Positions 39,470-53,400 of a stretch of DNA of 64,000 nt are shown piece by piece. The position numbers and the translations under genes are program-made. Source of the DNA: Aristolochia californica (taxonomy: Eukaryota > Streptophyta > Magnoliopsida > Piperales > Aristolochiaceae). Each line of letters opens with the position of its first letter. The stretch's first letter is position 1. Where the stretch lies: assembly GCA_029961685.1 (NCBI GenBank), contig JARWKL010000015.1, positions 14,878,801-14,942,800 on the forward strand, in the 5' to 3' direction. A model generated the notes under the pieces. It searched no databases. It saw only the letters and a program-made list of their open reading frames with translations, and was not told where the DNA came from.

Positions 39470-42400
39470 ACGTGTGGTTGGATATTTAGCATAGCCAAAC
39501 AACCCACTTTTTGCCTATCCTTAAAAATCACAGATACTTTTTGGAATATTCTTTCTCAGCATTTGTGCATTTCCATTTTTGATGTTCAAATTTTTTTTTA
39601 GATCCAAACTTGAGTCTTCACTCTCCCATTTTTTTCTCGTAAACAAAAAAGATATAAGGCAAATAGATCGCAACAAAATGAAAATTTTAAAGTTCATGTA
39701 AGCAAAAAAATTTGTAAGCTATACTAAATGTAAGTGAAGAAAATTATTTCACGCTCTAAAACTGAACTCCAATGTTTTGTTATCCATGTTTGGGAAATAG
39801 CACTAGTACAACCCCTAATATCTCTGTGGAATTTAATAGAAAAGAGACTTCAAACTGATCCTAACATGTTTGAAATATGGGATGATATGCATGCCAGAAA
39901 CATGTTGAGGATGCAAGTGACCTAATGATCCAAAAATTTCAAGGAGTAGAAAAAATTAAAGTCTCAAGTTAACGTGTGGTTTGATATTTTGCAAAGCCAA
40001 ACAACCGACTTTTTGCCTATCATTAAAAATCATAGATACTTTTTGGAATTATCTCTCTCAGCATTTGTACATTTCCATTTTGGATGTTCAAATTTGTTTT
40101 TCAGATCCAAACTTGAGTTTTCAATCTCTCATTTTTTTTCGTAAACAAAAAAGATATAAGGCAAATTGATCGCAACAAAATGAAAATTTTAGAGTTCATG
40201 TCTGCAAAAAAATTCTAAAACTATAATAAATGTAAGTGAAGAAATTATTTCATGCACTAAAACCGAACTCCAAAGTTTTGTTCTCCATGTTTGGGAAATT
40301 CTACTAGTACAACCCCTAATAACTTGGTGGAATGTTATTGGAAAGATGCTTCTAACTGATCCTAACATGTTTTAAATGTGGTGGATATGCATGCCACGAA
40401 CATGTCGAGAATAAAAGTGGCCTAATGATCCAAAAATTTTAAGGAGTAGAAAAAATTAAATTCTCAAGTTAACGTGTGGTTGGATATTTATCTGAGCCAA
40501 ACAACCCACTTTTGGCCTATCCTTAAAAATCGCAGATACGTTTTGGAATTATCTCTCTCAGCATTTGTGCATTTCCATTTTGGATGTTCTAATTTTTTTC
40601 AGATCCAAACTTGAGTTTTCACTCTCCCATTATTCTCGTAAACAAAAAGGATATAAGGCAAATCGATTGCAAAAAAATGAAAATTTTAGAGTTCATGTAT
40701 GCAAAAAAAATTGAAAACTTTAATAAATGTAAGTGAAGAAAATTATTTCATGCACTAAAACTGAACTCCAAAGTTTTATTATCCATGTTTGGGAGATTCC
40801 ACTAGTACAACCCCTAATAGCTTGGTGGAATTTTATTTGAAAGAGACTTCTAACTGATCCTAACATGTTTTATATGTGGTAGGATATGCATACCAGAAAC
40901 ATGTTGAGGATGCAAGTGACCTAATGATCCAAAAATTTCAAGGAGTAGAAAAAATTAAATTCTCAAGTTAACGTGTGGTCTGATATTTACCAGAGCCAAA
41001 CAACCCACTTTTTGCCTATCCTTAAAAATCACAGATACTTTTTGGAATTATCTCTCTCAGCTTTTGTGCATTTGAATTTTGGATGTTCAATTTTTTTTTT
41101 CAGATCCAAACTTGAGTTTTCGCTCCCTTTTTTTGGTGTAAATAAATAAGATACAATGAAAATAGATCGCTGCAAAATGAAAATTTTAGAGTTCATGTAA
41201 GCAAAAAAATATTAAAACTATAATAATTGTAAGTCAAGAAAATTGTTTCACGCACTAAAAATGAACTCCAAAGTTTTGTTATCCATGTTTGGGAAATTCC
41301 ACTAGTGGAATTTTATAAGAAAGAGACTTCTAAGTGATCCAAACATGTTTGAAATGTGGATGGATATGTATGCCAGAAACATGTTCAGGGTGCAAGCCAC
41401 CTAATAATCCAAAAATTTCAAGGAGTTGAAAAAATTAAATTCTCAAGTTAACGTGTGGTCGGATATTTACCAAAGCCAAACAACCCACTTTTTTCCTATC
41501 CTTAAAAATCACAGATACTTTTCAGAATTATCTCCCTCACATATTTGTGCATTACCATTTTAGATGTTCAATTTTTTTTTCAGATCGAAACTTGATTTTT
41601 CACTCTTGCATTTTTTTTGTAAACATAAAAGATATAAGGCAAATAGATCGCAACAAAATGAAATTTTTAGAGTTCATGTATGCAAAAAAATTGAAAACTA
41701 TAATCAATGTAAGTGAAGAAAATTATTTCACGCACTAAAAATGAACTGCAAAGTTTGGTTATCCATGTTTGGGAAATTCCACTAATAAAACCCCTAATAG
41801 CTTGGTGGAATTTTAAAGGAAAGAGACTTCTAACTGATCCTAACATGTTTTAAATGTGGTTGATAAGCATGCTAGAAATATGTTGAGGATCCAAGTGTCC
41901 TAATGATCCAAAAATTTCAAGGAGTAGAGAAAATTAAATTTTCAAGTTAACGTGTGGTCGGATATTTACCAGAGCCAAACAACCCACTTTGTGGCTATCC
42001 TTAAAAATTACAGATACTTTTTGGAATTATCTCTCTCAGCATTTGTGCATTTCCATTTTGGATGTTCAAATTTTTTTTTAGATCCAAATTTGAGTTTTGA
42101 CTCTCCCATTTTTTCTTGTAAAAAAAAAGATATAATGTAAATAGATCGCAACAAAATGAATATTTTATTGTTCAAGTATGCAAAAAAATTTGAAAACTAC
42201 AATAAATGTAAGTGAAGAAAATTTTTTCACACACTAAAAATGAACTCCAAAGTTTTGTTATCCATATTTGGGAAATACCACTAGTACAACCCCTAATAGT
42301 TTGGTGGAATTTTGTAGGAAAAAGACTTCCAACTGATCCTAACATGTTCTAAATGTGGTGGATATGCATGCCACAAACATGTTGAGGATGCAAGTGGCCT

Positions 42401-44939
42401 AATGATCCAAAAATTTCAAGGTGTAGAAAAAATTAAATTCTCAAGTTAACGTGTGGGTGAATATTTACTGGAGCCAAACAACCCACTTTTTGCCTGTCCG
42501 TAAAAATCACTGATACTTTTTGGAATTATCTCTCTCAGCATTTGTGCATTTTCATTTTGGATCTTCAAATTTTTTTTCAGATCCAAACTTGAGATTTTCC
42601 TCTCCCATTTTTCTCGTAAAAAAAAAAATATAAGGCAAATAGATCGCAACAAAATGAAAAGTTTAGAGTTCATGTATGCAAAAAAAATTTAAAAACTATA
42701 AGAAATCTAAGTGAAGAAAATTATTTCATGCACTAAAAATGAAATCCAAAGTTTTGTTATCCATGTTTGGGAAATTCAGCTAGAACAACCCATTGCTTGG
42801 TGGCATTTTATAGGAAAGAGACTTCTAACTAATCCTAACATGTTTTAAATGTGGTGGATATGCATGCCAGAAACATGTTGAGGTTGCAAGTGATGTAATG
42901 ATCCAAATTTTTCAAAGAGTAGAAACAATTAAATTCTCAAGTTAATGTGTTGCTGGTTATTTACCAGAGCCAAACAATCCACTTTTTGCCTATCCTTAAA
43001 AATCACAGATACTTTTTGGAATTATCTCTCTCGCATTTTTGCATTTCCATTTTGGATGTTCAAATTTTTTTTCAGATCCAAACTTTAGTTTTTACTCCCA
43101 TTTTTTTCTCGTAAACAAAAAAGATATAAGACAAATAGATCGCAACAAAATGATAATTTTAGAGTTCATATATGGAAAAAAAATTAAAAACTATAATAAA
43201 TGTAAGTGAAGAAAATTATTTCTTGCACTAAAAAAGAACTCTAAAGTTTTGTTATCCATGATTGGGAAATTCCAATAGTACAACTCCTAATAGCTTGGTG
43301 GAATTTTATAGGAAAGGGACTTCTGACTGAACCAAACATATTTTAAATGTGGTTGAATATGCATGCCAGAAACATGTTGAGGATGCAAGTGACCGAATGA
43401 TCCAAAAATTTCAAGGACTAGAAAAAATTAAATTCTCAAGTGAACATGTGGTTGGATATTTACTAGAGCCAAACAACCCACTTTTTGCCTATCCTTATAA
43501 ATCACAGATACGTTTTAGAATTATCTCTCTCAGCATTTTTGCATTTCCATTTTGGATGTTCAAATTTTTTTTCAGATCCAAACTTGTGTTTTCACTCTCC
43601 CATTTTTTTTCTCGTAAACAAAAAAGATATAAGGCAAACAGATCGCAACAAAATGAAAATTTTAGAGTTCATTTATGCAAAAAAAATTGAAAACTATAAT
43701 AAATGTAAGTGAAGAAAATTATTTCACGCACTAAAAATGAACTCCAAATTTTGTTATCCATGTTTGGGAAATTCCACTAGTACAACCCCTAATAGAATGG
43801 TGGAATTTTATAGGAAGGAGACTTCTAACTGATGTAAATATGTTTTAAATGTGGCTGGATATGCATGCCAGAAACATGTTGCGGATGCAAGTGACCTAAT
43901 GACCCAAAAATATCAAGGAGTAGAAAAAAATAAATTCTCAAGTTAACGTTCGATTGGATATTTACCTGAACCAAACAACCCACTTTTTGCCTATCCTTAA
44001 AAATCACAGATAATTTTTTGAATTATCTCTCCCAGCATTTGTGCATTTCCATATTGAATGTTCAAATTCTTTTTCAGATCCAAACACTAGTTTTCACTCT
44101 CCCATATTTTTCTCGTAAAAAAAAAGATATAAGGCAAATAGATCGCAACAAAATGAAAATTTTAGAGTTCATGTATGCTAAAAAATTCTAAAACTATAAT
44201 AAATGTAAGTGAAGAAAAATATTTCACACACTAAAAAAGAACTCCAAAGTTTTGTTATCCAAGTTATGAAAATTCCACTCATACAAACCCTAATAGCTTG
44301 GTGGAATTTTATAGGAAAGAGTCTTCTCACTGATCCTGACATGTTTTAAATGTGGTTGGATATGCATGCCAGAAACATGTTGAGAATGCAAGTGACCTAA
44401 TGATCCAAAAATTTCAAGGAGTAGAAAAAAACTAAATTCCCAAGTTATTGGATATTTACCAGAGCCAAACAACCGACTTTTTGCCTATCCTTAAAAATCA
44501 CAGATACTTTTCAGAATTATCTATATCAGCATTTGTGCATTTCCATTTTGGACGTTCAAATTTTTTTTTCAGATACAAACTTGAGTTTTCACTCTCCCAT
44601 TTTTTTCGTAAACAAAAAGATATCAGGCAAATAGATCGCAACAAAATAAAAAAATTAGAGTTCCTGTATGCAAAGAAATTTGAAAACTATAATAAATGGA
44701 AGTGAAGAAAATTATTTCATGCACTAAAAATAAACTCCAAAGTTTTGTTATCCATGTTTGGGAAATTCCACTAGTACAACCCCTAATAGCTTCGTGGAAT
44801 TTTATAGGAAAGAGACTTCTAACTGATCCTAATATGTTTTAAATGAGGTTAAATATGCATGCCACAAACATGTTGAGGATGCAAGTGACCTAATGATCCA
44901 AAAATTTCAAGGAATAGAAAAAATTAATTTCTCTAGTTA
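39470..44939 (+). repeat. Right-type A higher-order copy b
   Basis: The monomers are 39470 (m1-like), 39978 (m2 position), 40476 (m3), 40972 (m4), 41452 (m5), 41952 (m6), 42450 (m7), 42950 (m8), 43447 (m9), 43945 (m10) and 44448 (m11 front with an m12-like rear). Marks include the 8-bp loss giving AAGTTATTGGATATTTACC at about 44442 (also at 48415 and 54907), CAACCCATTGCTTGG in m7, and GTATGCTAAAAAATTC in m10. The first three monomers match 71-1513 at the window start. Confidence 0.75.
40972..41451 (+). repeat. m4-class A monomer with a 20-bp deletion
   Basis: At about 41304 AATTCCACTAG is followed directly by TGGAATTTTATAAG. The TACAACCCCTAATAGCTTAG interval is lost, which removes the loop and part of the inverted repeat found in other monomers. 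The class is recognised by GTCTGATATTTACC, AAATAAATAAGAT and CATGTTTGAAATGTGG. Confidence 0.8.
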
Positions 44940-47900
44940 ATGTGAGGTTGGATATTTACAAAAGCCAAACAACCCACTTTTTGCCTATCCTTAAAAATCA
45001 AAGATTCTTTTTGGAATTATCTCTCTCAGCATTTGTGCATTTCCATTTTGGATGTTAATTTTTTTTTCATATCCAAACTTGAGTTTTCACTCCCCCACTA
45101 TTCTCGTAAACAAAAAAGATAGAAGGCAAATAGATCGCAACAAAATGAAAAGTTTAGAGTTCGTGTTTGCAAAAAAATTTGAAAACTATAAAAAATGTAA
45201 GTGAAGAAAATTATATCACGCACTAAAAATGAACACCAAAGTATCGTTATCGATGTTTGGGCAATTCCACTAGTACAACCCCTATTAGCTTGGTGGAATT
45301 TTATAGGAAGGAGACTTCTAACTGATCCTAACATGTTTTAATTGTGGTGGATATACATGCCAGCAAAATGTTGAGGACGCAAGTGTCCTAATGATCCAAA
45401 AATTTCAAGGAGTAGAAAAAATTAAATCTCAAGTTAACGTGTGGTTGGATATTTACTAGAGCCAAACAACCCACTTTTTGCCTATCCTTAAAAATCACAG
45501 ATGCTTTTTTGAATTATCTCTCTCTGTATTTGTGCATTTCCATTTTGGATGTTCGAATTTTTTTTTCAAATCCAAACTCGAGTTTTCAATCTCCCAATAT
45601 TCTCGTAAACAAAAAGGATATAAGGCAAATAGATTGAAAAAAATGAAAATTTAAGAGTTCATATATGCAAAAAAAATTGAAAACTTTAATAAATGTAAGT
45701 GGATAAAATTATTTCACGCACTAAAATTGAACTCCAAAGTTTTGTTATCCATGTTTGGGAAATTCCACTAGTACAACAGCTAATAGCTTGGTGGAATTTT
45801 ATTTGAAAGAGACTTCTAATTGATCCTAACATGTTTTAAATGTGGCAGGATATGCATACCAGAAACATGTTGAGGATGCAAGTGACCTAATGATCCAAAA
45901 ATTTCAAGGAGTGGAAAAAATTAAATTCTCAATTTAACGTGTGGTTGGATATTTACCAAAGCCAAACAACCCACTTTTTGCCTATCCTCAAAAATCACAG
46001 ATACTTTTCAGAATTATCTCTCTCACAATTTGTGCATTTCCTTTTTGGATGTCCAAATTTTTTTTCAGATCGAAACTTGTGTTTTCACTCTCCCATTTTT
46101 TTCTCGTAAACAAAAAAGATATAATGTAATTAGATCGCAACAAAATTAAAATTTATGGTTCATGTATGCAAAAAAATTTGAAAACTACTCTAAATGTAAG
46201 TGAAGAAAATAATTTCATGCACTAAAAATGAACTGCAAAGTTTTGTTATCCGTATTTGGGAAATACCACTAGTACAACCCCTAATAGTTAGGTGGAATTT
46301 TATAGGAAGGAGCCTTCTAACTGATCCTAACATGTTTTAAATGTGGCGGATGTGCATGCCACAAACATGTTGAGGATGCAAGTGGTCTAATGATCCAAAA
46401 ATTTCACGGAGTAGAAAAATTTAAATTCTCAAGTTAACGTGTGGTTGGATATTTACCAGAGCCAAATAACCCACTTTTTGCCTTTCCATAAAAATCATAG
46501 ATACTTTTTGGAATTATCTCTCTCAGCATTTGTGAATTTCCATTTTGGTTGTTCAAATTTTTTTTCAGATCCATACTTGATATTTCACTCTCCCATTTTT
46601 CTCGTATACAAAAAAATATAAGGCAAATAGATCGCAACAAAATGAAAATTTAAGAGCTCATGTATGCAAAAAAAATTAAAAACTATAAGAAATCTAAGTG
46701 TAAAAAATTATTTCACGCATTGAAAATGAACTCCAAAGTTTTGTTATCCATGTTTGGGAAATTCCACTAGTACAACCCATTGCTTAGTGGAATTTGATAG
46801 GAAATAGACTTCTAACTGATCCTAACATGTTTTAAATGAGGTGGATATGCATGCTAGAAACATGTTGAGGTAGCAAGTGACGTAATGATCCAAAAATTTC
46901 AAAGAGAAGAAACAATAAAATTCTCAAGTTAACGTGCGGTTGGATATTTACCAGAGCCAAACAACCCACTTTTTGCCTGTCCTTAAAAAATCACAAATAC
47001 TTTTTTGAATTATCTCTCTCACATTTTTGCATTTCCATTTTGGATGTTCAAATTTTTTTTCAGATCCAAACTTTGGTTTTTACTCCCATTTTTTTGTTGT
47101 AAACAAAAAAGATATAAGACAAAATGATAATTTTAGAGTTCATGTATGCAAAAAAAATTGAAAACTTTAATAAATGTAAGTGAAGAAAATTATTTCATGC
47201 ACTAAAAATGCACTCTAAAGTTTTTTTATCGATGTTTGGGAAACTCCAATAGTACAACCCTAATAGTTTGGTGGAATTTTATAGGGAAGGGACTTCTGAT
47301 ATATCCTAACATATTTTAAATGTGGGTGAATATGCATGCCAGAAACATGTTGAGGATGCAAGTGACCTGATGATCCAAAAATTTCAAGGACTAGAAAAAA
47401 TTAAATTCTCAAGTGAACGTGTTGTTCGATATTTACAAGACCCAAACAACCCACTTTTTTACTATCCTTATAAATTACATATATGTTTTGGAATTATCTA
47501 TCTCAGCATTTGTGCATTTCCATTTGGGATGTTCAAATTTTTTTTCAGATCCAAACTTGAGTTTTCACTCTCCCATTTTTTTCTCGTAAACAAAAAAGAT
47601 ATAAGGCAAGTAGATCGCAACAAAATTAAAATTTTAGAGTTCATTTATGCAAAACAATTTGAAAACTATAATAAATGTAAGTGAAGAAAATTATTTCACG
47701 CACTAAAAATGAACTCCAAAATTTTATTATCCATGTTTGGGAAATTCCACTAGTACAACCCCTAATAGCATGGTGGAATTTTATAGGAAAGAAACTTCTA
47801 ATTGATGCTAATATGTTTTAAATGTGGCTGGATATGTATGCCAGAAACATGTTGCGGATGCAAGTGACCTAATGATCCAAAAATATCAAGGAGTAGAAAA

Positions 47901-50409
47901 AATTAAATTTTCAAGTTAATGTTTGGTTGGATATTTACAAGAGCCAAACAAGCCACTTTTTGCTTATCCTTAAAAATCACAGATAATTTTTTGAATTATC
48001 TCTCTCAGCATTTGTGCATTTCCATAATGGATGTTCAAATTCTTTTTCAGATCCAAACACTAGTTTTCACTCTTCCATTTTTTTCTCGTAAAAAAAAATA
48101 TATAAGGCAAATAGATCGTAAAAAAATGAAAATTTTAGAGTGCAAGTATGCTAAAAAATTCTAAAACAATAATAATTGTAAATGAAGAAAATTATTTCAC
48201 GCACTAAAAATGAACTCCAAAGTTTTGTTATCCAAGTTATGAAAATTCCACTCGTACAACCCCTAATACCTTGGTGGAATTTTAAAGGAAAGAGTTTTCT
48301 CACTGATCCTAACATGTTTTAAATGTGATTGGATATGCATGCCAGAAACATGTTGAGGATGCAAGTGACCTAATGATCCAAAAATTTCAAGGACTAGAAA
48401 AAATTAAATTCTCAAGTTATTGGATATTTACCAGAGCCAAACAACCCACTTTTTGCCTATCCTTAAAAATCACAGATACTTTTCAGAATTATCTATCTCA
48501 GCATTTGTGCATTTCCATTTTGGATGTTCAAATTTTTTTCAGATCCAAACTTGAGTTTTCACTCACCCTTTTTTTTCTTGTAAACAAAAAAGATATAAGG
48601 CAAATAGATCGCAACAAAATGAAAATTTTTGAGTTCATTTATGCAAAAAAATTTGAAAACTATAATAAATGTAAGTGAAGAAAATTAATTCACGCACTAA
48701 AAATGAACTCCAAAGTTTTGTTATCCATGTTTGGGAAATTCCACTAGTACAACCCCTAATAGCATGGTGGAATTTTATAGGAAAGAGACTTCTAATTGAT
48801 GCTAATATGTTATAAAGGTGGGTGGATAAGCATGCCAGAAACATGTTGCGGATGCAAGTGACCTAATGATCCAAAAATATCAAGGAGTAGAAAAAAATAA
48901 ATTCTGAAGTTAACGTTTGGTTGGATATTTACAAGAGCCAAACAACCCACTTTTTGCCTATCCTTAAAAATCACAGATAATTTTTTCAATTATCTCTCTC
49001 AGCATTTGTGCATTTCCATAATGAATGTTCAAATTCTTTTTCGGATTCAAAAACTAGTTTTCACTCTTCCATTTTTTTCTCGTCAACAAAAAAGATATAA
49101 GGCAAATAGATCGAAAAAAAATGAAAATTTTAGAGTTCAAGTATGCTAAAAAATTCTAAAACTATAATATATGTAACTGAAGAAGATTATTTGACGCACT
49201 AAAAATGAACTCCAAAGTTTTGTTATCCAAGTTATGAAAATTCCACTCGTACAACCCCAAATAGCTTGGTGGAATTTTATAGGAAAGACTCTTCTAATTG
49301 TTTCTAATATGTTTTAAATGTGGTTAAATATGCATCCCACAAACATGTTGAGATTGCAAGTGACCTAATGATCCAAAAATTTCAAGGAATAGAAAAAATT
49401 AAATTCTCAAGTTAATGTGTGGTTGGATATTTACAAAAGCCAAACAACCCACTTTTTGCCTATCCTTAAAAATCAAAGATACTTTTTGGAATTATCTCTC
49501 TCAGCATTTGTGCATTTCCATTTTGGTTGTTCAAATTTTTTTTCAGATCCAAACTTGATTTTTCACTCCCCCACTATTCTCGTAAACAAAAAAGATATAT
49601 GGCAAATAGATCGCAACCAAATGAAAATTTTAGAGTTCATGTATGCAAAAAAATATGAAAACTATAATAAATGTAAGTGAAGAAAATTATTTCACACACT
49701 TAAATTGAACTCCAAATTTTTGTTATCCATGTTTGGGAAATTCCACTAGTAAAACCGCTAATAGCTTGGTGGAATTTTATAAAGAGACTTCAAACTGATC
49801 CTAACATGTTTTAAATGTGGTGGATATGCATGCCAGAAACATGTTGAGGATGCAAGTGTCCTAATGATCCAAAAATTTCAAGGAGTAGCAAAAATTAAAT
49901 TCACAAGTGAACGTGTGGTTGGATATTTGCTAGAGCCAAACAACCCACTTTTTTCAAATCCTTATAAATCACAAATACTCTTTGAAATTATCTTTCTCAG
50001 CATTTGTGCATTTCCATTTTGCATGTTCAAATTTTTTTTAGATCCAAACTTGAGTTTTCACTCTCCCACTATTCTTGTAAACAAAAAAGATATAGGGCAA
50101 ATAGATCGCAACAAAATGGAAATTTTAGAGTTCATGTATGCAAAAAAGTTGGAAAACTATAATAAATGTAAGTGAAGAAAATTATTTCCCGCACTAAAAA
50201 TGAACTCCAAAGTTTCGTTATCCAAGTTTGGGAAATTCCACTAGTAAAACCCCTAATACCTTGGTGGAATTTTATAGGAAAGAGACTTCGAAATGATCCA
50301 AACATGTTTTTAATGTGGTTGGATATGCATGCCAGAAACATGTTGAGGATGCAAGTGACCTAATGATCCAAAAATTTCGAGTAGAAAAAATTAAATTCTC
50401 AAGTTAACG
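44940..50409 (+). repeat. Right-type A higher-order copy c (11 monomers)
   Basis: The monomers are 44940 (m13 front, m2 rear), 45440 (m3), 45941 (m5 front, m6 rear), 46439 (m7), 46936 (m8), 47420 (m9), 47921 (m10), 48420 (m11), 48910 (m12), 49417 (m13) and 49914 (m14). m1 and m4 are absent, and m5 and m6 are fused into one unit. From m8 onward each monomer has a partner about 6.49 kb to the right, in copy d. The open frame at 47322-47684 recurs at 53816 and 60307 only because the higher-order repeat recurs. Confidence 0.8.
45941..46438 (+). repeat. Hybrid monomer m5/m6
   Basis: The front has m5 marks shared with 52416 and 58412: CCTCAAAAATCACAGATAC, CTCTCACAATTTGTGC, GGATGTCCAAA and AACTTGTGTTTTC. 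The rear has m6 marks shared with 52913 and 58910: ATAATGTAATTAGATCGC, GAACTGCAAAG, GTTAGGTGG and AGGAGCCTTC. The switch lies between about 46086 and 46120. This is the product expected when unequal crossover removes one monomer length. Confidence 0.85.
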
Positions 50410-53400
50410 TGTGGTTGGATATTTACCAGAGCCAAAAACCCCCATTTTTTCCCTATCCTTAAAAATCACAGATACTTTTTGGAATATTCTCGCTTAGCAT
50501 TTGTGCATTTCCATTTTGGATGTTCAAATTTTTTTTCAGATCCAAATTTGAGTTTTCACTCTCCCATTTTTTTCTCGTAAACAAAAAAGATATAAGGCAA
50601 ATAGATCGCAACAAAATGAAAATTTTAGAGTTCATGTTTGAAATTTTTTTTGTAAACAATACTAAATGTAAGTGAAGAAAATTACTTCACGCTCTAAAAC
50701 TGAACTCCAAAGTTTTGTTATCCATATCTCAGAAATACCACTAGTACAAACCCACCCCTAATATCTTTGTGGAATTTTATAGAAAAGAGACTTCTAACTG
50801 ATCCTAACATGTTTGAAATATGGGATGAAATGCATGCCAGAAACATATTGGGGATGCAAGTGACCTAATGATCCAAAAATTTCAAGGAGTAGAAAAAAAT
50901 TAAATTTTCAAGTTGACGTGTGGTTGGATATTTACCAAAGCCAAACAACCCACTTTTTGCCTATCCTTAAAAATCAAAGAATCTTTTTGGAATTATCTCT
51001 CTCAGCATTTGTGCATTTCCATTTTGGATGTTAAATTTTTTTTTCAGATCCAAACTTGAGTTTTCACTCCCCCACTATTCTCGTAAACAAAAAAAATATA
51101 ATGCAAATAGATCGCAACAAAATGAAAAGTTTAGAGTTCGTGTATGCAAAAAAATTTGAAAACTATAAAAAATGTAAGTGAAGAAAATTATATCACGCAC
51201 TAAAAATGAACACCAAAGTTTCGTTATCCATGTTTAGGAAATTCCACTAGTACAACCCCAAATAGCTTGGTTGAATTTTATAGGAAAGAGACTTCTAACT
51301 GATCCTAACATGTTTTAATTGTGGTGGATATACATGCCAGAAAAATGTTGAGGATGCAAGTGTCCTAATGATCCAAAATTTTCAAGGAGTAGAAAAAATT
51401 AAAATCTCAAGTTAACGTGTGGTTGGATATTTACTAGAGCCAAACAACCCACTTTTTGCCTATCCTTAAAAATCACAGATGCTTTTTGGAATTATCTCTC
51501 CCTATATTTGTGCATTTCCATTTTGGATGTTTGAATTTTTTTTTCAAATCCAAACTTGAGTTTTCAATCTCCCAATATTCTCGTAAACAAAAAGGATATA
51601 AGGCAAATAGATTGCAAAAAAATGAAAATTTTAGAGAACATATATGCAAAAAAAATTGAAAACTTTAATAAATGTAAGTGAATAAAATTATTTCACGCAC
51701 TAAAACTGAACTCCAAAGTTTTGTTATCCATGTTTGGGAAATTCCACTAGTACAACCGCTAATAGTTTGGTGGAATTTTATTTGAAAGAGACTTCTAACT
51801 GATCCTAACATGTTTTAAATTTGGTAGGATATGCATACCAGAAACATGTTGAGGATGCAAGTGACCTAATGATCCAAAAATTTCGAGTAGAAAAAATTAA
51901 ATTCTCAAGTTAACGTGTGGTCTGATATTTACCAGAGCCAAACAACCCACTTTTTGCCTATCCTTGAAAATCACAGATACATTTTGGAATTATCTCTCTC
52001 AGCATTTGTGCATTTCCATTTTGGATGTTCAAAATTTTTTTCAGATCCAAACTTGAGTTTTCACTCCCTTTTTTTCACGTAAATAAATAAGATTGAAGGC
52101 AAATAGATCGCTACAAAATGAAAATTTTAGAGTTCATGTATGCAAAAAAAATTGAAAACTATAACAATTGTCAGTGAAGAAAAATATTTCACGCACTAAA
52201 AATGAACTCCAAAGTTTTGTTATCCTTGTTTGGGAAATTCCACTAGTACAACCCCTAAAAGCTTAGTGGAATTTTATAAGAAAGAGACTTCTAAGTGATC
52301 CAAACATGTTTCAAATGTGGTTGGATATGCATGCCAGAAACATGTTGAGGATGCAAGTCACCTAATGATCCAAAAATTTCAAGGAGTAGAAAAAATTAAA
52401 TTCTCAAGTTAACGTGTGGTTGGATATTTACCAAAGCCAAACAACCCACTTTTTTCCTATACTCAAAAATCACAGATACTTTTCAGAATTATCTCTCTCA
52501 CAATTTGTGCATTTCCTTTTTGGATGTCCAAATTTTTTTTTAGATTGAAACTTGTGTTTTCACTCTCCCATTTTTCTCGTAAACATAAAAGATATAAGGC
52601 AAATAGATCACAACAAAATGAAAATTTTAGAGTTCATGTATGCAAAACAATTTGAAAACTATAATAAATATAAGTGAAGAAAATTATTTCACGCATAAAA
52701 ATGAACTCCAAAGTTTTGTTAACCATGTTTGGGAAATTCCACTAGTACAACCCTTAATAGCTTGGTTGAATTTTATAGGAAAGAGACTTCTAACTGATCT
52801 AACATGTTTTAAATGTGGTGGATATGCAAGCCAAAAATATGTTGAGGATGCAAGTGTCCTAATGATCCAAAAATTTCAAGGAGTAGAAAAAATTAAAGTC
52901 TCCAGTTAACGTGTGGTTGGATATTTACCAGAGCCAAACAACCCACTTTTTGCCTATCCTTAAAAATTACAGATACTTTTTGGAATTATTTCTCTCTGCA
53001 TTTGTGCATTTCCATTTTGGATGTTAAAATTTTTTTTCAGATCCAAACTTGAGTTTTCACTCTCCCATTTTTTTCTCATAAACAAAAAAGATATAATGTA
53101 ATTAGATCGCAACAAAATTAAAATTTTAGAGTTCATGTATGCAAAAAAATTTGAAAACTACTGTAAATGTAAGTGAAGAAAATAATTTCACGCACTAAAA
53201 ATGAACTGCAAAGTTTTGTTATTCGTATTTGGGAAATACCACTAGTACAACCCCTAATAGTTAGGTGGAATTTTATACGAAGGAGCCTTCTAACTGATCC
53301 TAACTTGTTTTAAATGAGGTGAATATGCATGCCAGAAACATGTTGAGGTAGCGAGTGACGTAATGATCCAAAAATTTCAAAGAGAAGAAACAATAAAATT

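Noticed and set aside
47322..47684. 120-codon open frame repeated at 53816 and 60307
   Set aside because: It spans a monomer boundary and recurs with the higher-order period. The frame is disrupted in other monomers of the same class, so it is not evidence for a conserved protein.
52640..52909. Cys-rich reading with CFKCGG resembling a retroviral-type zinc knuckle
   Set aside because: The spacing of Cys and His does not fit the CX2CX4HX4C knuckle. It comes from the ATGTTTTAAATGTGGTGG region present in most monomers.
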